A DNA stretch of 64,000 nt from Actinomycetes bacterium (GTDB taxonomy: Bacteria > Actinomycetota > Acidimicrobiia > Acidimicrobiales > Palsa-688): assembly GCA_021850325.1 (NCBI GenBank), contig JAJZMF010000026.1:62001-126000 (forward strand), read 5' to 3'. Position numbers and translations under genes: made by a program. Position 1 is the stretch's first letter; every line of letters starts with the position of its first letter. The notes below the pieces were generated by a model that saw only the letters and a program-made list of their open reading frames with translations, had not been told where the DNA came from and searched no databases. This document shows, in pieces, positions 32,463-42,257 of the stretch.

Positions 32463-33665
32463 ATGCCCAAGTTCATGGTGGCTCGCCAGCCGGTCTTCGA
32501 CTCCCGGCTCCGGGTGGTCGGCTACGAGCTGCTCTTCCGTGGCTCCGACGGGGGTGTGACCGGGGACGCCATGACCGCCGACGTCCTGGTCCGGGCCTGC
32601 CTCGACCTGGGCCTGGGCTCCCTCGTGGGGGACAAGTTGGCCTTCTTGAACACCACTCGTACCTACCTGGTCGGCGGGCAGGAGATCCCGTTCCCGCCCC
32701 GGCAGACCGTGCTCGACATCGTCGAGGAGGTGACAGCCGACGCCGAGGTGGTCGCCGGGTGCCGCAGGCTCGTCCAGAACGGCTACACGCTCGCCGCTGA
32801 CGGCCGCTCACAGGGAGCCGGTGACCCGCTCCTGGAGGTCGTGTCGATCATCAAGCTCGACGTCAGTGCGCTCAGCCCGGCCGAGCTGCGCTCGAGCGCC
32901 CTGCAGTGCTCGGCCTACGGGGCACGGCTGGTGGCCAAACGGGTCGAGAGCCGTGACCAGCTCGAGGCCTGTCAGGCCCTCGGCTTCGACCTGTTCCAGG
33001 GCTACCTGCTCTCGCACCCCGAGCTGGTGGAAGGGCGCGCCATAGCACCAGGCCGGTTGACATGCCTACGGGTCCTCGAGCGGCTGTGCGACCCGATGGT
33101 CTCGGCCGCCGAGGTCGAGGACATCGTGAAGAGCGATGCCGCCCTCAGCTACCGCTTCCTGCGCATGGCTGGGGAGGGTGCCGCCCGTGGGCTGTCACGG
33201 CGCGTCGGCTCGGTGCGCGAGGGCGTGGTCCTGGTGGGCCTGCGCCGGCTTCGGGCCTGGGTGTCCCTGATGCTGCTCTCGGAGGACGCGCACGACGGTT
33301 CGGACGAGCAGTTGGTGATGGCGATGACCAGGGCCAGGATGTCGGAGCTGTTGGCCGAGCGCACGTGCCCGCGCCAAGCGGAGGAGGCCTTCACCGCCGG
33401 CCTTGTCTCGGCCCTCGACCTCCTGCTGGGCGTGCCCATCGAAGAGGTGCTCGGGGAGCTGTCCCTGACCGCGGAGCTAACCGACGCCGTCCTCAGCGGC
33501 ACGGGCCGCCTGGGTGCCATCGTGGCGGATTCGGTGGCCTGGGAACTGGGCCGGGCCGATGTCAGTTGCGGGCTGCCCGACCACGCAGTGGACGAGTGCT
33601 ACCGGGAGGCTCTCGGCTGGGCACGGGACCTCTTTGACGCCGTCAGCCAGAGCGCTGCCGGCTGA
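32463..33665 (+). CDS. EAL-HDOD (YuxH-type) signalling protein
   Basis: A 400-residue protein. The N-terminal EAL-like domain (1-200: MVARQPVFDSRLRVVGYELLFRG, VEEVT, IKLDVSALSPAELRS, GFDLFQGYLLSHPE) keeps the fold, but the EAL signature reads ELL and several metal ligands of active c-di-GMP phosphodiesterases are not evident. The C-terminal HDOD domain (about 205-390) contains the VEDIVKSDAALSYRFLRMA helix typical of the family. This architecture generally acts as a scaffold in signalling. ATG with GAGGGGA upstream. No GGDEF gene is nearby. Confidence 0.93.
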   Translation: MPKFMVARQPVFDSRLRVVGYELLFRGSDGGVTGDAMTADVLVRACLDLGLGSLVGDKLAFLNTTRTYLVGGQEIPFPPRQTVLDIVEEVTADAEVVAGCRRLVQNGYTLAADGRSQGAGDPLLEVVSIIKLDVSALSPAELRSSALQCSAYGARLVAKRVESRDQLEACQALGFDLFQGYLLSHPELVEGRAIAPGRLTCLRVLERLCDPMVSAAEVEDIVKSDAALSYRFLRMAGEGAARGLSRRVGSVREGVVLVGLRRLRAWVSLMLLSEDAHDGSDEQLVMAMTRARMSELLAERTCPRQAEEAFTAGLVSALDLLLGVPIEEVLGELSLTAELTDAVLSGTGRLGAIVADSVAWELGRADVSCGLPDHAVDECYREALGWARDLFDAVSQSAAG

Positions 33666-33686
33666 CCCGGTGGCACGCGGAGGCGC

Positions 33687-34085
33687 TCAGCGGGGACGGC
33701 CCCGCCCGGCCTGCTTGATGGTGCCCGGGGGCAACCCGGGGCGGTAGCCGCCGCCCTTGCCGCTCTTGCGTTGGCGCGCTGTCGCCCGGCGCATCTGCCG
33801 GCCCAGGTCCTGAGGGTTCTCCAGCTCCTGGTTGGTGGTGATCGCCTCTTCGAACTTCTTGGCCCGCTCGTACTTGGGCACCCGGGCCAGGTAGCGGGCC
33901 AGGTCCTCCATGCCCTCGGGCAGAGGCCTCCCCTTGTCCCGGTACTTGTCGATGTACCTGAGCGTCCGGCGGATGTACCAGCGGCGCAGGAACCCCACGC
34001 TGAGGAACCTGCGGCTCAGCGACCCCCAGATGCGGCGCGTCCTCTTGGGCTTGGCCGCTACCTGCTTGGCCTGGTTGCGCTTCAC
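33687..34085 (-). CDS. Very basic small protein of unknown function
   Basis: A 132-residue protein, rich in Lys and Arg throughout. N-terminal MKRNQAKQVAAKPKRTRRIW is followed by RRWYIRRTLRYIDKYRDKGRPLPEGMEDLARYLARVPKYERAKKFEEAITT and a disordered Gly/Lys/Arg tail. The charge suggests nucleic acid or ribosome binding. No known domain is recognised. ATG start; convergent with the EAL-HDOD gene and located just before tRNA-Thr in transcription order on the same strand. Confidence 0.6.
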   Translation of the reverse strand: MKRNQAKQVAAKPKRTRRIWGSLSRRFLSVGFLRRWYIRRTLRYIDKYRDKGRPLPEGMEDLARYLARVPKYERAKKFEEAITTNQELENPQDLGRQMRRATARQRKSGKGGGYRPGLPPGTIKQAGRGRPR

Positions 34086-34168
34086 AAGGCCAGCATATGC
34101 GGCCAGGCACCTGTGGCCCCAAGTGACGCGTCGTCACTGTCCGCCGTCCGTGAGGACAGGCGCACGTG

Positions 34169-34241
34169 AGCCCGAGACCAGAATCGAACTGGTGACCTAC
34201 GCATTACGAGTGCGTCGCTCTGCCGACTGAGCTACTCGGGC
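34169..34241 (-). tRNA. tRNA-Thr (anticodon CGU)
   Basis: A complete cloverleaf on the minus strand. Acceptor arms GCCCGAG and CTCGGGC pair 7/7, the D arm is GCTC…GAGC, the anticodon stem ACGCA/TGCGT holds loop CTCGTAA with anticodon CGT (codon ACG, Thr), and the T arm is ACCAG-TTCGATT-CTGGT. The discriminator is T and no CCA is encoded. Hairpins without a T-run lie downstream at 34122-34159. No clear promoter was picked. Confidence 0.95.
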
Positions 34242-34373
34242 TGGTGCTCCTGAGCCGGCGCTTCGCGCCTGGGGCCAGCTCAGCTTAGCCGAGCACCCGC
34301 AGGGGCGGGCAAAGCGGGGAGGCGGGCGCGACCGCTCGTCGGGCCCGGCACGCGGGCAGCAGCCGGCCCGGCC

Positions 34374-35086
<713 letters not shown>

Positions 35087-35090
<4 letters not shown>

Positions 35091-36010
35091 GGGAGGGCAC
35101 CCGGCCCGTCGGGACCGGCCTGGCCCGGCGCGGCGTCGGGGCCGGCCTGGCCCCGGCGTTTGCGTTGCCGCAGCCCCTGGCCCGTCGAGCCCAGGTAGGC
35201 CTCGACGACCGCCGGGTCACGCTGCACCTCCGCCGGTGTGCCGGCGGCGATCACCCGACCGAAGTTCAGGACCACGATGCGTTGTGCAACGGACATGACC
35301 AGTCCCATGTCGTGCTCTATGAGAAGGACGCTCACGCCCATCTCGTCGCTGGTCCTCTGGATCAGGCGGGCCAGGGCCTGCTTCTCCGAGGGGTTGGTGC
35401 CCGCCGCCGGCTCGTCGAGCAGGAGCAGCTCCGGGTTGGTCCCGAGCGCCCGGGCGATCTCGAGCCTCCGTCTGTCCCCGTAGGGCAGCGAGCTGGCTAT
35501 GTCGTTGCTCCGGGCCTTGAGGCCCACGAAGTCGAGCAGCTCGAGCACCCTGGCGTCGCTTTCGCGCTCCTCGCGTCGGGTCCGGGGTAGGCGGAGCATG
35601 GCACCGATGGGCCCGGTGTGCTGGCGGGACTCCACCCCCACCTTCACGTTCTCGAAGGTGGTCAGGGCGTTGAAGAGGCGGCTGGTCTGGAAGGTCCGGG
35701 CGATGCCGGCATGGTTCAGCTGGTGAGGCTTGCGGCCGACCACGGCGACGGTCGCCCCGTTCCCGCGGCGGAAGCTGATCGAGCCCTCCTGGGGCTTGTA
35801 CACGCCGGTCAGGCAGTTGAAGAGCGAGGTCTTGCCGGCGCCGTTGGGCCCGATCACCGAGAGGATCTCGTTGCGGCGCTGGTCCAGGCTCACGCCGGCC
35901 AGGCTGGTGACCCCTCCGAAGCGGAGCGTGACGTCACGGACCTCGATGATCCGGTCGACGTCTCCCGGCACCTCACCCGAGACGCTCTGGGTCGGAGCGG
36001 CCACGCTCAC
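35087..36010 (-). CDS. livG: Branched-chain amino acid ABC transporter ATPase LivG
   Basis: A 307-residue LivG-type ATPase. Walker A GPNGAGKTS, LivG-typical switch region RTFQTSRLFNALTTFENVKVG, the relaxed signature SSLPYGDRRRLEIARAL, Walker B LLLLDEPAAG and IEHDMGLVM. The C-terminus is longer than usual, a Pro/Gly-rich extension of about 40 residues. GTG start overlapping the livM stop (GTGA), so translation is coupled. Partner of LivF in the same transporter. Confidence 0.95.
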
Positions 36011-37410
36011 TGGATCTCCGCTGTGGTCGTGGTCATGGCGTCAGCGGTGCCCACGCCGTGCTCCGCCAGGCCGATCTCGCGCTTGCGCCGCTTGGAGGGC
36101 AGGATGCCCTCGGGGCGGAAGATCATCATGACTATCAGCAGTGCCCCCAGGTAGATGTAGAGGTCCTGCTGCTGGAAGCCGAACAGGGGGTGCAGGCGCA
36201 GGAACTCCGGGAACCACTGGAGGACCGCGGCGCCCACGACCGCTCCCGGCAGTGACCCCATGCCCCCGAAGATGACCAGCACCAGGATGAGGATGGAGAG
36301 GTAGTAGGTGAAGTCCTGGGGCTCGATGTAGCCGACCTGGCTGGCCGTCAGGACCCCGGCGAAGCCCGATGTGGAGGCGCCGATGGCGAAGGCCATCACC
36401 TTGTACTTGAGGACGTTGACCCCGCTCGCCTCGGCGGCCACCTCGTCCTCCCGGACCGCCGTCCAGGCCCGGCCCACCCGGGACTCCTCCAGGGAGTGGA
36501 AGAGCACGAGTATGAGCACGACAAAGGCGAGCAGGAGGTAGTAGTAGGGCAGGTTGCCCAGCCCCCAGGTGTAGTGGACGCCCAGCAGGTTCACCGAGAA
36601 GTGGGGGATGCCGAGCACACCGCCGGAGCCGCCCGTGATGCTGGTCAGGTTCTGGGCCACGATGGAGACGATCTCGCCGAAGCCGAGGGTGACGATGGCC
36701 AGGTAGTCGCCCCGGAGGCGCAGGGTAGGCACGCCGAGCAGGACGCCGGCCATCATGGCGGCCAGGATGGCGAGAGGGATGGTCCAGAAGGGGTTGAGGT
36801 GGAAGGGCAGGTGCACGGGCATGGCACCGGTCCAGAAGGCCGCCGAGTAGGCGCCGATGGCGTAGAAGGCCACGTAGCCCAGGTCCAGCAGCCCGGCATA
36901 GCCGACCACCACGTTGAGGCCCACGGTGAGCAGTACGTAGACGCCTATCTGCTGCACTGCCACCTGTTGCCAGAAGCCGGAGACGTGCATCGGGTAGATG
37001 ATGGCGAACACCAGCAGGGCCAGGTAGAAGCCGTAGCGCACCCGCTTGTCCGGCATCAGGCGACGGGGGAGGGCCAGGACGGAGTCGTTCCAGGCCCTGA
37101 TCCTCGCCTGGTACCTGTGCCGCGCCGTCGTGGCACCCCAGAAGACGACGGCGAGGCCGATGAACCAGAAGACCCGCGGGTTGAACAGGGAGCCGGTGAA
37201 ACCCGAGGTCGGAGCGCTCGAGCTCCCCGACGGCCCTGTCATGACCGCCAACACGAGGAAGCCCACCAGGTAGGCGAACGCCCTGCGGGCATCGACGCTG
37301 GACACCAGGCGCGCCCAGGCCGTCGGCCTCTCGTCCCAGGTGACGGCGGGCTGGGCCCCGGCCTCGGGGCCTGCGGGCGGCCGGGCCGCGGGTGTGCCGG
37401 GTGCGGTCAT
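36007..37410 (-). CDS. livM: Branched-chain amino acid ABC transporter permease LivM
   Basis: A 467-residue permease. After a Pro-rich cytoplasmic head and extra N-terminal helices (about 40-75 and 80-100) comes the LivM core of roughly 8 helices with VGYAGLLDLGYVAFYAIGAYSAA, GDYLAIVTLGFGEIV, RAWTAVREDEVAAEASGVNVLKYK (the EAA-type loop to the ATPases) and GGMGSLPGAVVGAAVL. It is longer than typical LivM (about 425) because of the N-terminal helices. ATG start overlaps the livH stop (ATGA). Confidence 0.94.
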   Translation of the reverse strand: MTAPGTPAARPPAGPEAGAQPAVTWDERPTAWARLVSSVDARRAFAYLVGFLVLAVMTGPSGSSSAPTSGFTGSLFNPRVFWFIGLAVVFWGATTARHRYQARIRAWNDSVLALPRRLMPDKRVRYGFYLALLVFAIIYPMHVSGFWQQVAVQQIGVYVLLTVGLNVVVGYAGLLDLGYVAFYAIGAYSAAFWTGAMPVHLPFHLNPFWTIPLAILAAMMAGVLLGVPTLRLRGDYLAIVTLGFGEIVSIVAQNLTSITGGSGGVLGIPHFSVNLLGVHYTWGLGNLPYYYLLLAFVVLILVLFHSLEESRVGRAWTAVREDEVAAEASGVNVLKYKVMAFAIGASTSGFAGVLTASQVGYIEPQDFTYYLSILILVLVIFGGMGSLPGAVVGAAVLQWFPEFLRLHPLFGFQQQDLYIYLGALLIVMMIFRPEGILPSKRRKREIGLAEHGVGTADAMTTTTAEIQ

Positions 37411-38339
37411 GCCGAACGTCCCAGTCGTTCACCGAGCAGGCCCATGGGCCGGAACAGCAGGACGACGATCAGGATCCCGAAGGCGATGACGTCCTGCCAG
37501 TTGAAGTTGACGCAGCTCAGGGGCAGGCTCTCCGCCACACCGAGCACCAGGCCCCCGAGCATGGCCCCCCGCAGGTTGCCTATGCCGCCCAGCACGGCGG
37601 CGGTGAAGGCTTTGAGGGCGGGTGTGAAGCCCATCGTGTAGACGACACCGAAGTTGAGCGCGTAGAGGAACCCGGCCGCGCCGCCCAGCAGTCCACCGAG
37701 CACGAAGGCCTGGGAGATCACCCGGTCGATGTTCACGCCCATGAGGCTCGCCGTCTCGGCGTCCTCGGCCACCGCCCGGATCCCCTGGCCTAGCTTGGTC
37801 TTGGCCACCACGCGGTCGAGCGAGACCAGCAGGACTATGGCGGCGGCGGCCCAGATCAGGTACATCGTCTGCACCTGGGCGCCGAGGAACGTGAAAGCTA
37901 TCCCGCTGTTGGTCCCGTTGAATATGTACGGCACGCTCAGAGAGGTGCGCCCGAACTCCTTGCCGGCCAGGTTGAAGAGGAAGTACGACGCGCCGATGGC
38001 GCTTATCAGGAACGCGAGCTTGGGTGCCTTACGCCTGCGCAGCGGCCGGTAGGCCACCCGCTCCAGCAGGAAAGCTATCAAGCCTCCGCCGCAAGCCCCG
38101 GCGACGATACCGAGCACGATCATGAGCACTGACATCAAGCCGTGCGGTTGTCTGCCCACAACTGCCTGGAGGACGAAATAGCCGGCGAAGCCCCCGCTCA
38201 TGAAGACCTCGCTGTGGGCGAAGTTGATGAGCTGGAGAACCCCGTAGACCAGGGTGTACCCGAGGGCGATGAGGGCGTAGAGGAAGCCGTTCGCCAGCCC
38301 GTTGACCAGGTACTGCATGAAGTTCTCGGTGAAGCACAT
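37407..38339 (-). CDS. livH: Branched-chain amino acid ABC transporter permease LivH
   Basis: About 310 residues from the ATG at 38339, which has GGGAG 8 bases upstream; an in-frame start 30 bases earlier is less likely. LivH features: LVNGLANGFLYALIALGYTLVYGVLQLINFAHSEVFMSG, RAVAEDAETASLMGVNIDRV (loop to the ATPases) and GGIGNLRGAMLGGLVLG. About eight TM helices. It follows the binding-protein gene after a terminator-like hairpin, so its expression is probably lower than that of the binding protein. Confidence 0.95.
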   Translation of the reverse strand: MCFTENFMQYLVNGLANGFLYALIALGYTLVYGVLQLINFAHSEVFMSGGFAGYFVLQAVVGRQPHGLMSVLMIVLGIVAGACGGGLIAFLLERVAYRPLRRRKAPKLAFLISAIGASYFLFNLAGKEFGRTSLSVPYIFNGTNSGIAFTFLGAQVQTMYLIWAAAAIVLLVSLDRVVAKTKLGQGIRAVAEDAETASLMGVNIDRVISQAFVLGGLLGGAAGFLYALNFGVVYTMGFTPALKAFTAAVLGGIGNLRGAMLGGLVLGVAESLPLSCVNFNWQDVIAFGILIVVLLFRPMGLLGERLGRSA

Positions 38340-38372
38340 CGCGTGTCTCCCGGGATGTGGGCCGCCCAAAGA

Positions 38373-38407
38373 GGCCCGGGCACCCGCATTGGGCGGGTAC
38401 CCGGGCC
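38373..38407 (-). terminator. Terminator-like hairpin between the binding-protein gene and livH
   Basis: A 15-bp stem (38373-38387 with 38393-38407) with one G-U wobble and a 5-base loop. In the minus direction it is followed by TCTTT. It would give partial termination, leaving more message for the binding protein. Confidence 0.65.
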
Positions 38408-38460
38408 TGTTTCATGTCCAGAGCATAGTTACCCCGGTCCGGAGCCCGAGGTTGCGGTGC

Positions 38461-39657
38461 TCAGGGGGCGAGGCCGAGCTCGACGATCTTGCCGTTGACC
38501 ACGTGGTAGATGTAGACGGCCGTCCCGGCGATGTTGCCGTTGGCCTGGAACTTCACGACTTTGGTGAGGCCCTTGTAGGTCACGTGGTGCAGGGCGTTCA
38601 CGATATTGGCCCGGCTGATGCCCTTGACGCCCAGCTTCTTCATGACCGAGATAATGACGTTGGTGGCGTCGTAGGACTCGGCCGAGTAGGTGCCGACCGG
38701 GAAGTGCGCCAGAGCGCGGAACTGCTTTGCGAACGGTGCCGCAGCAGCGTTCTTCGACAGGTCGGCGCAGGCGCAGCTGATATAGGTGCCGTTGGCCACC
38801 TTTGCGCCGGCTTCGCTCACGTAGTGGGGGTCCAGGCTCCCGTCGTCCGACATGAGGATGCCCTTGTAACCGGCGGAGCGCAGTGACTTGGCCAGCAGGG
38901 CGAAGTCGCAGTAGTAGCCCGCATAGAAGGTGACCGGTGCGTGGCTGGAGATGATGCTGGTGGCGACGGCACTGTACTGCTGCACGTTGCCGGTACCCGC
39001 CTGGCACTGGGTGGTGCCGAGGGCCGTGGCATGGGTGACCGAGGCGCCCAGCTTCTTGGCTGCAGCGTCGAAGGCGGTGGCCAGGCCCTGCGCGTAGGCA
39101 CTCCCGTCGTCGATGCTGTAGATCTTCTTCGCCTTGAGCTGCTTGACGGCGAAGGTGGCGTCGGCCGGGCCCTGGGCATTGTCGTCGGCCACGACGCGGA
39201 AGAAGTTCTTCCACCCGTGCTGAGCCAGCTCGGGGGCGGTGGCGGACGGGCTCACGGTGGCGAGCTTGGCCTGGGCGTACAGGGGCTCGGCCGCCTTGGT
39301 GGCACCCGAGAAGGCGGGGCCGACCAGGGCCATGACCGATGAGTTGCCGATGACCTGCTGGGCGGCGGTCGGTGACTGGGTGGCCGAGCCCTGGTCGTCA
39401 GCTGCCAGGAAGGCGAGCTTGAAGGGGAGGTGGCCGAAGGTCGTACCTGCGTTGGCCTGGTTGATCGCCAGCTGGACTGCGAACTTCATGTTCAGGCCGA
39501 GCTGGGCGTTGCCACCTGACAGGGGCCCTTCGTAGGCGATGGTGTATGTCGGTTCGCTGCTGGCCGACGCCGCTGTGACCGTTGCGCTCAGCGACAGCGC
39601 CGAGACTGCGGCTGCGAGCGCCGCCCCAGCGAACTTGCTCAGCAATTTTGTGTGCAT
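38461..39657 (-). CDS. livK: Branched-chain amino acid-binding protein (LivK-like)
   Basis: A 398-residue substrate-binding protein from the ATG at 39657 (GAGGAGA site upstream). A Sec signal (KLLSKFAGAALAAAVSALSLSATVTAASA) ends in an AxA cleavage site; no lipobox Cys is present. The mature part has YTIAYEGPLSGGNAQLG, INQANAG, FLAADDQGSA, VMALVGPAFSGAT, a SDDGSLDPHYV strand and AESYDATNVIISVMKKLG, the type I periplasmic-binding fold. Five or more Cys in the mature protein may form disulfides. It is first in the liv cluster. Absence of a lipid anchor is odd for a monoderm. Confidence 0.93.
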   Translation of the reverse strand: MHTKLLSKFAGAALAAAVSALSLSATVTAASASSEPTYTIAYEGPLSGGNAQLGLNMKFAVQLAINQANAGTTFGHLPFKLAFLAADDQGSATQSPTAAQQVIGNSSVMALVGPAFSGATKAAEPLYAQAKLATVSPSATAPELAQHGWKNFFRVVADDNAQGPADATFAVKQLKAKKIYSIDDGSAYAQGLATAFDAAAKKLGASVTHATALGTTQCQAGTGNVQQYSAVATSIISSHAPVTFYAGYYCDFALLAKSLRSAGYKGILMSDDGSLDPHYVSEAGAKVANGTYISCACADLSKNAAAAPFAKQFRALAHFPVGTYSAESYDATNVIISVMKKLGVKGISRANIVNALHHVTYKGLTKVVKFQANGNIAGTAVYIYHVVNGKIVELGLAP

Positions 39658-39964
39658 TGGGTCTCCTCTCGTGCACTCCAGCCGCTCGGCGCACCTGGCG
39701 CCGACCACTGGTGCAGGAGCGTGGTGGGCTGATGGACGGCAGTCCCCACGCCGGCGGTCCTTGCCGTAGGCTGGTGGAGGGGCGGACTACCTGTGTCTGC
39801 TTGAAGCATTGTCGGGGCAGTATAGATGGGCCGTGTTGCGGGCACGTTGCGCGCCGGGAGAGGTCTGCCCGGATGCCCGCGGGCACCACCAGTCCGGTTG
39901 ACCAGCGCGCTGAGCGCGGTGCACCTGGGGACGGCGCTCCCCTCCGTTCCAGCCCCCGGCCTGG
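39658..39964 (-). promoter_or_regulatory. Upstream region of the liv cluster
   Basis: Noncoding stretch of 307 bases. The best promoter element is TATACT on the minus strand at 39824-39819, about 160 bases before the binding-protein start; no convincing -35 is seen. A GGCGC-acctg-GCGCC inverted repeat lies in the leader (39690-39704). The ribosome site GAGGAGA is next to the start. No small gene was found. Confidence 0.4.
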
Positions 39965-42154
39965 TCAGCCCCCGGCCTGGGTGCCCCCGGGGCGTTTTGG
40001 GGTCGGGACGGCATGCCCGGCGCCCGTCCCTGCCCCGCCCCGGAGCACGAAGGGGTCGATCCGCAGTTGCTCGCTCACCGGGGTGGCCGGCGCCTGGTCC
40101 CCGTCGTAGAAGTGGAGGACCCGTAAGCGGTACCAGATGGCCATGGTGTCCAGGAGCGAACGGTAGACGGAGCGCCAGGAGACGGTGCTCGTGAACTGGT
40201 GGCGCAGGCGTATGGGGGCCTCCAGGAAGCGCCGGTAGCCCAGCCGGCGGGCGATCACGAACAGCTCGAGGTCGAAGGCGAAGCGCTTCTCAACCATGCG
40301 GGGCAGGACGGCGGAGAGCACGTCACGGCGGACGAGCTTGATCCCGGTCTGGGTGTCCCTGATGTTCAGCCGGAACCCCAGCCGCACCAGCTGCTGGTAG
40401 CCCCAGGAGTAGACCCGGCGCAGCAAGGGGTACTCGACCTCGGACAGCGGGTGCCTCTTGCTCCCGAGGATTATGTCGGGGTGATAGAGGTCCACCATGG
40501 TCTGGAACGACGTGAGCAGGACCGGGTCGAGGTCGCCGTCGGCGTCGATGAACCCCAGGTAGCGGCCCCGCCCACGGGCCAGGCCGATGCGCAACGCCGC
40601 TCCCTTGCCCTGGTTGCGGGCGAAGACCAGGTTCGTCAGGTGGGGGTCGCCGGCCAACGCAGTGTCCAGTTCGACGTCGCTCCCGTCCGTCGAGCCGTCC
40701 GATACGGCTATCACCTCGTAGGCCACCCCCGTGCCGCCCAGCACCTCCAGGAGCCGGCGCATGGTCGGTACCAGCAGTTGGCCCGGGTTGTAGTACGGCA
40801 CGACGACCGTGAGGTCGAGGTCGGCGTCGAGGAGGGCCAGGTTGGCTGCCTCGACCAGGGGCCGGCGGTCACCCTCGGCATGGCCGAGGGTGACCACGAG
40901 CATCACGGCGCACACTGTCGAGACGGACACGACCATCACAATGGCGACCTCGGTCATCGACCGGTGCCAGAGAGCGGTCCCCACGACGGTCATTGCCAGG
41001 CCGGGCCAGCACAAGGCGGCCGTGAGCCGTCCGCCCCGGTTGAGGTGGTAGTGCAGGAGCACCGTGACCAGGCCGAGCATGGCACCGGCGAAGCTCAGGA
41101 GCCCGACGACGCTTGCCGCCCCCTCGTAGGGCTTGCCGAAGAGCGCATCTACGGTCGGGCGGGCCAGGAGGCTCACCACGACGGCCGCCACCGAGCCGGT
41201 GACGGCGACGGCTGCCGAGCCCAGGGCGAACATGAGCCGTTGGTTGGGCCTGCTGTCCGGCCCGACCAGGCGCGGGACCTCGCTGCCGACGAGCCGGGGG
41301 AAGGCCAGAGCGGCCACGGCCCCCGGCGCGACCAGGGCCAACTGGGCGACCGTGGCGGCGGCAGCGTACCGGCCCGAGACCTCGGCACCCAGCCAGTGAC
41401 GCCCGAGGACCACGTCGGCGGCGGCCAGGGCCCAGTAGCCGGTGAAGGCAATGGCCGGGGCCCGCACGCCCTGCCAGCTCAGGTGGGCGGAACGCGAAGA
41501 CCCGGGGCCCTGTGCGGCCGGGGCCCCGGGCCGCTCCGCCCCCAGGGGGGCGCCGGCCAGCTGTCGTAGGCCCACCATCACGATGGCGGCGGTCACCACC
41601 TCGCCCCAGACCATGGCCAGGAAGGCACCCTCGGTGCCCCCACCCCGCCGCACGAGCACGACACCGGCGACTATGCGTACCGCCGTTCCGGCCAGCAGCC
41701 CGGTGGCCAGCACGGGGAGCTTGCCCCGGGCGACCAGCACGCCCTTGGGCACCACGCTGAGGCCGACCGGGAGGGCGTACGCCCCCAGGAGCAGGGCGCT
41801 GGTCAAAGTGGGCAGGTGCAGGAAGCCCTTGACGAGCGGCGACAGGGCCAGGAGCAGGGCGCAGGCCCCGGCGCCCAGGGCGCTGGCATCGACCAGCAGC
41901 GCTCCCACGGCCAGTGGGGCGTCACCCACCCGGTCCCCTACCGCAACCTGGAGGGCGTTGGCGGGCACGTCGAAGAGCAGGGCCAGGCCGGCCAGGGCGG
42001 CGAGCCCTCCGAACACGCCGGGCGAGGAGGAGCGGGCTACCAGGACCAGGAAGAGGAAGCTCCCCAGGTTGACGGCCAGGGTGAGCGCGGCCACCACCCA
42101 GCGCCGGCGGTCCCGGGCTGCCCTCGGTCCAGGCTGGTTGGTGTTGTCCGACAT
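39965..42154 (-). CDS. Flippase-glycosyltransferase fusion protein
   Basis: A 729-residue protein from the ATG at 42154. Residues 1 to about 435 form a polysaccharide flippase-like (MATE/MOP) membrane domain with roughly 12 helices: AALTLAVNLGSFLFLVLVARSSSPGVFGGLAALAGL, ALPVGLSVVPKGVLVARGK, GRYAAAATVAQLALVAPGAVAALAFPRLV. From about 447 a GT2 domain starts (DLTVVVPYYNPG), with VSDGSTDGS, GKGAALRIGLARGRGRYLGFIDADGDLDP (the DXD-type site) and KRHPLSEVEYPLLRRVYSWGYQQLVR, RDTQTGIKLVRRDV, like dolichol-phosphate mannosyltransferase relatives. The frame runs unbroken through the junction. It could couple lipid-linked glycan transfer and export. Confidence 0.85.
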   Translation of the reverse strand: MSDNTNQPGPRAARDRRRWVVAALTLAVNLGSFLFLVLVARSSSPGVFGGLAALAGLALLFDVPANALQVAVGDRVGDAPLAVGALLVDASALGAGACALLLALSPLVKGFLHLPTLTSALLLGAYALPVGLSVVPKGVLVARGKLPVLATGLLAGTAVRIVAGVVLVRRGGGTEGAFLAMVWGEVVTAAIVMVGLRQLAGAPLGAERPGAPAAQGPGSSRSAHLSWQGVRAPAIAFTGYWALAAADVVLGRHWLGAEVSGRYAAAATVAQLALVAPGAVAALAFPRLVGSEVPRLVGPDSRPNQRLMFALGSAAVAVTGSVAAVVVSLLARPTVDALFGKPYEGAASVVGLLSFAGAMLGLVTVLLHYHLNRGGRLTAALCWPGLAMTVVGTALWHRSMTEVAIVMVVSVSTVCAVMLVVTLGHAEGDRRPLVEAANLALLDADLDLTVVVPYYNPGQLLVPTMRRLLEVLGGTGVAYEVIAVSDGSTDGSDVELDTALAGDPHLTNLVFARNQGKGAALRIGLARGRGRYLGFIDADGDLDPVLLTSFQTMVDLYHPDIILGSKRHPLSEVEYPLLRRVYSWGYQQLVRLGFRLNIRDTQTGIKLVRRDVLSAVLPRMVEKRFAFDLELFVIARRLGYRRFLEAPIRLRHQFTSTVSWRSVYRSLLDTMAIWYRLRVLHFYDGDQAPATPVSEQLRIDPFVLRGGAGTGAGHAVPTPKRPGGTQAGG

Positions 42155-42257
42155 CACTGCCCCCGGGCGTCGGGCGAGGGAACGGCTCCCGGCCGGCCTG
42201 TGCCCATATCGGCCTGTTCGGGCCCAGGCTCCAGTCCGCAACGGTACCGTGCAGCCA

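Noticed and set aside
34122-34159. Two hairpins downstream of tRNA-Thr as terminator
   Set aside because: Stems of 6-7 bp without a T-run; not strong enough to call.
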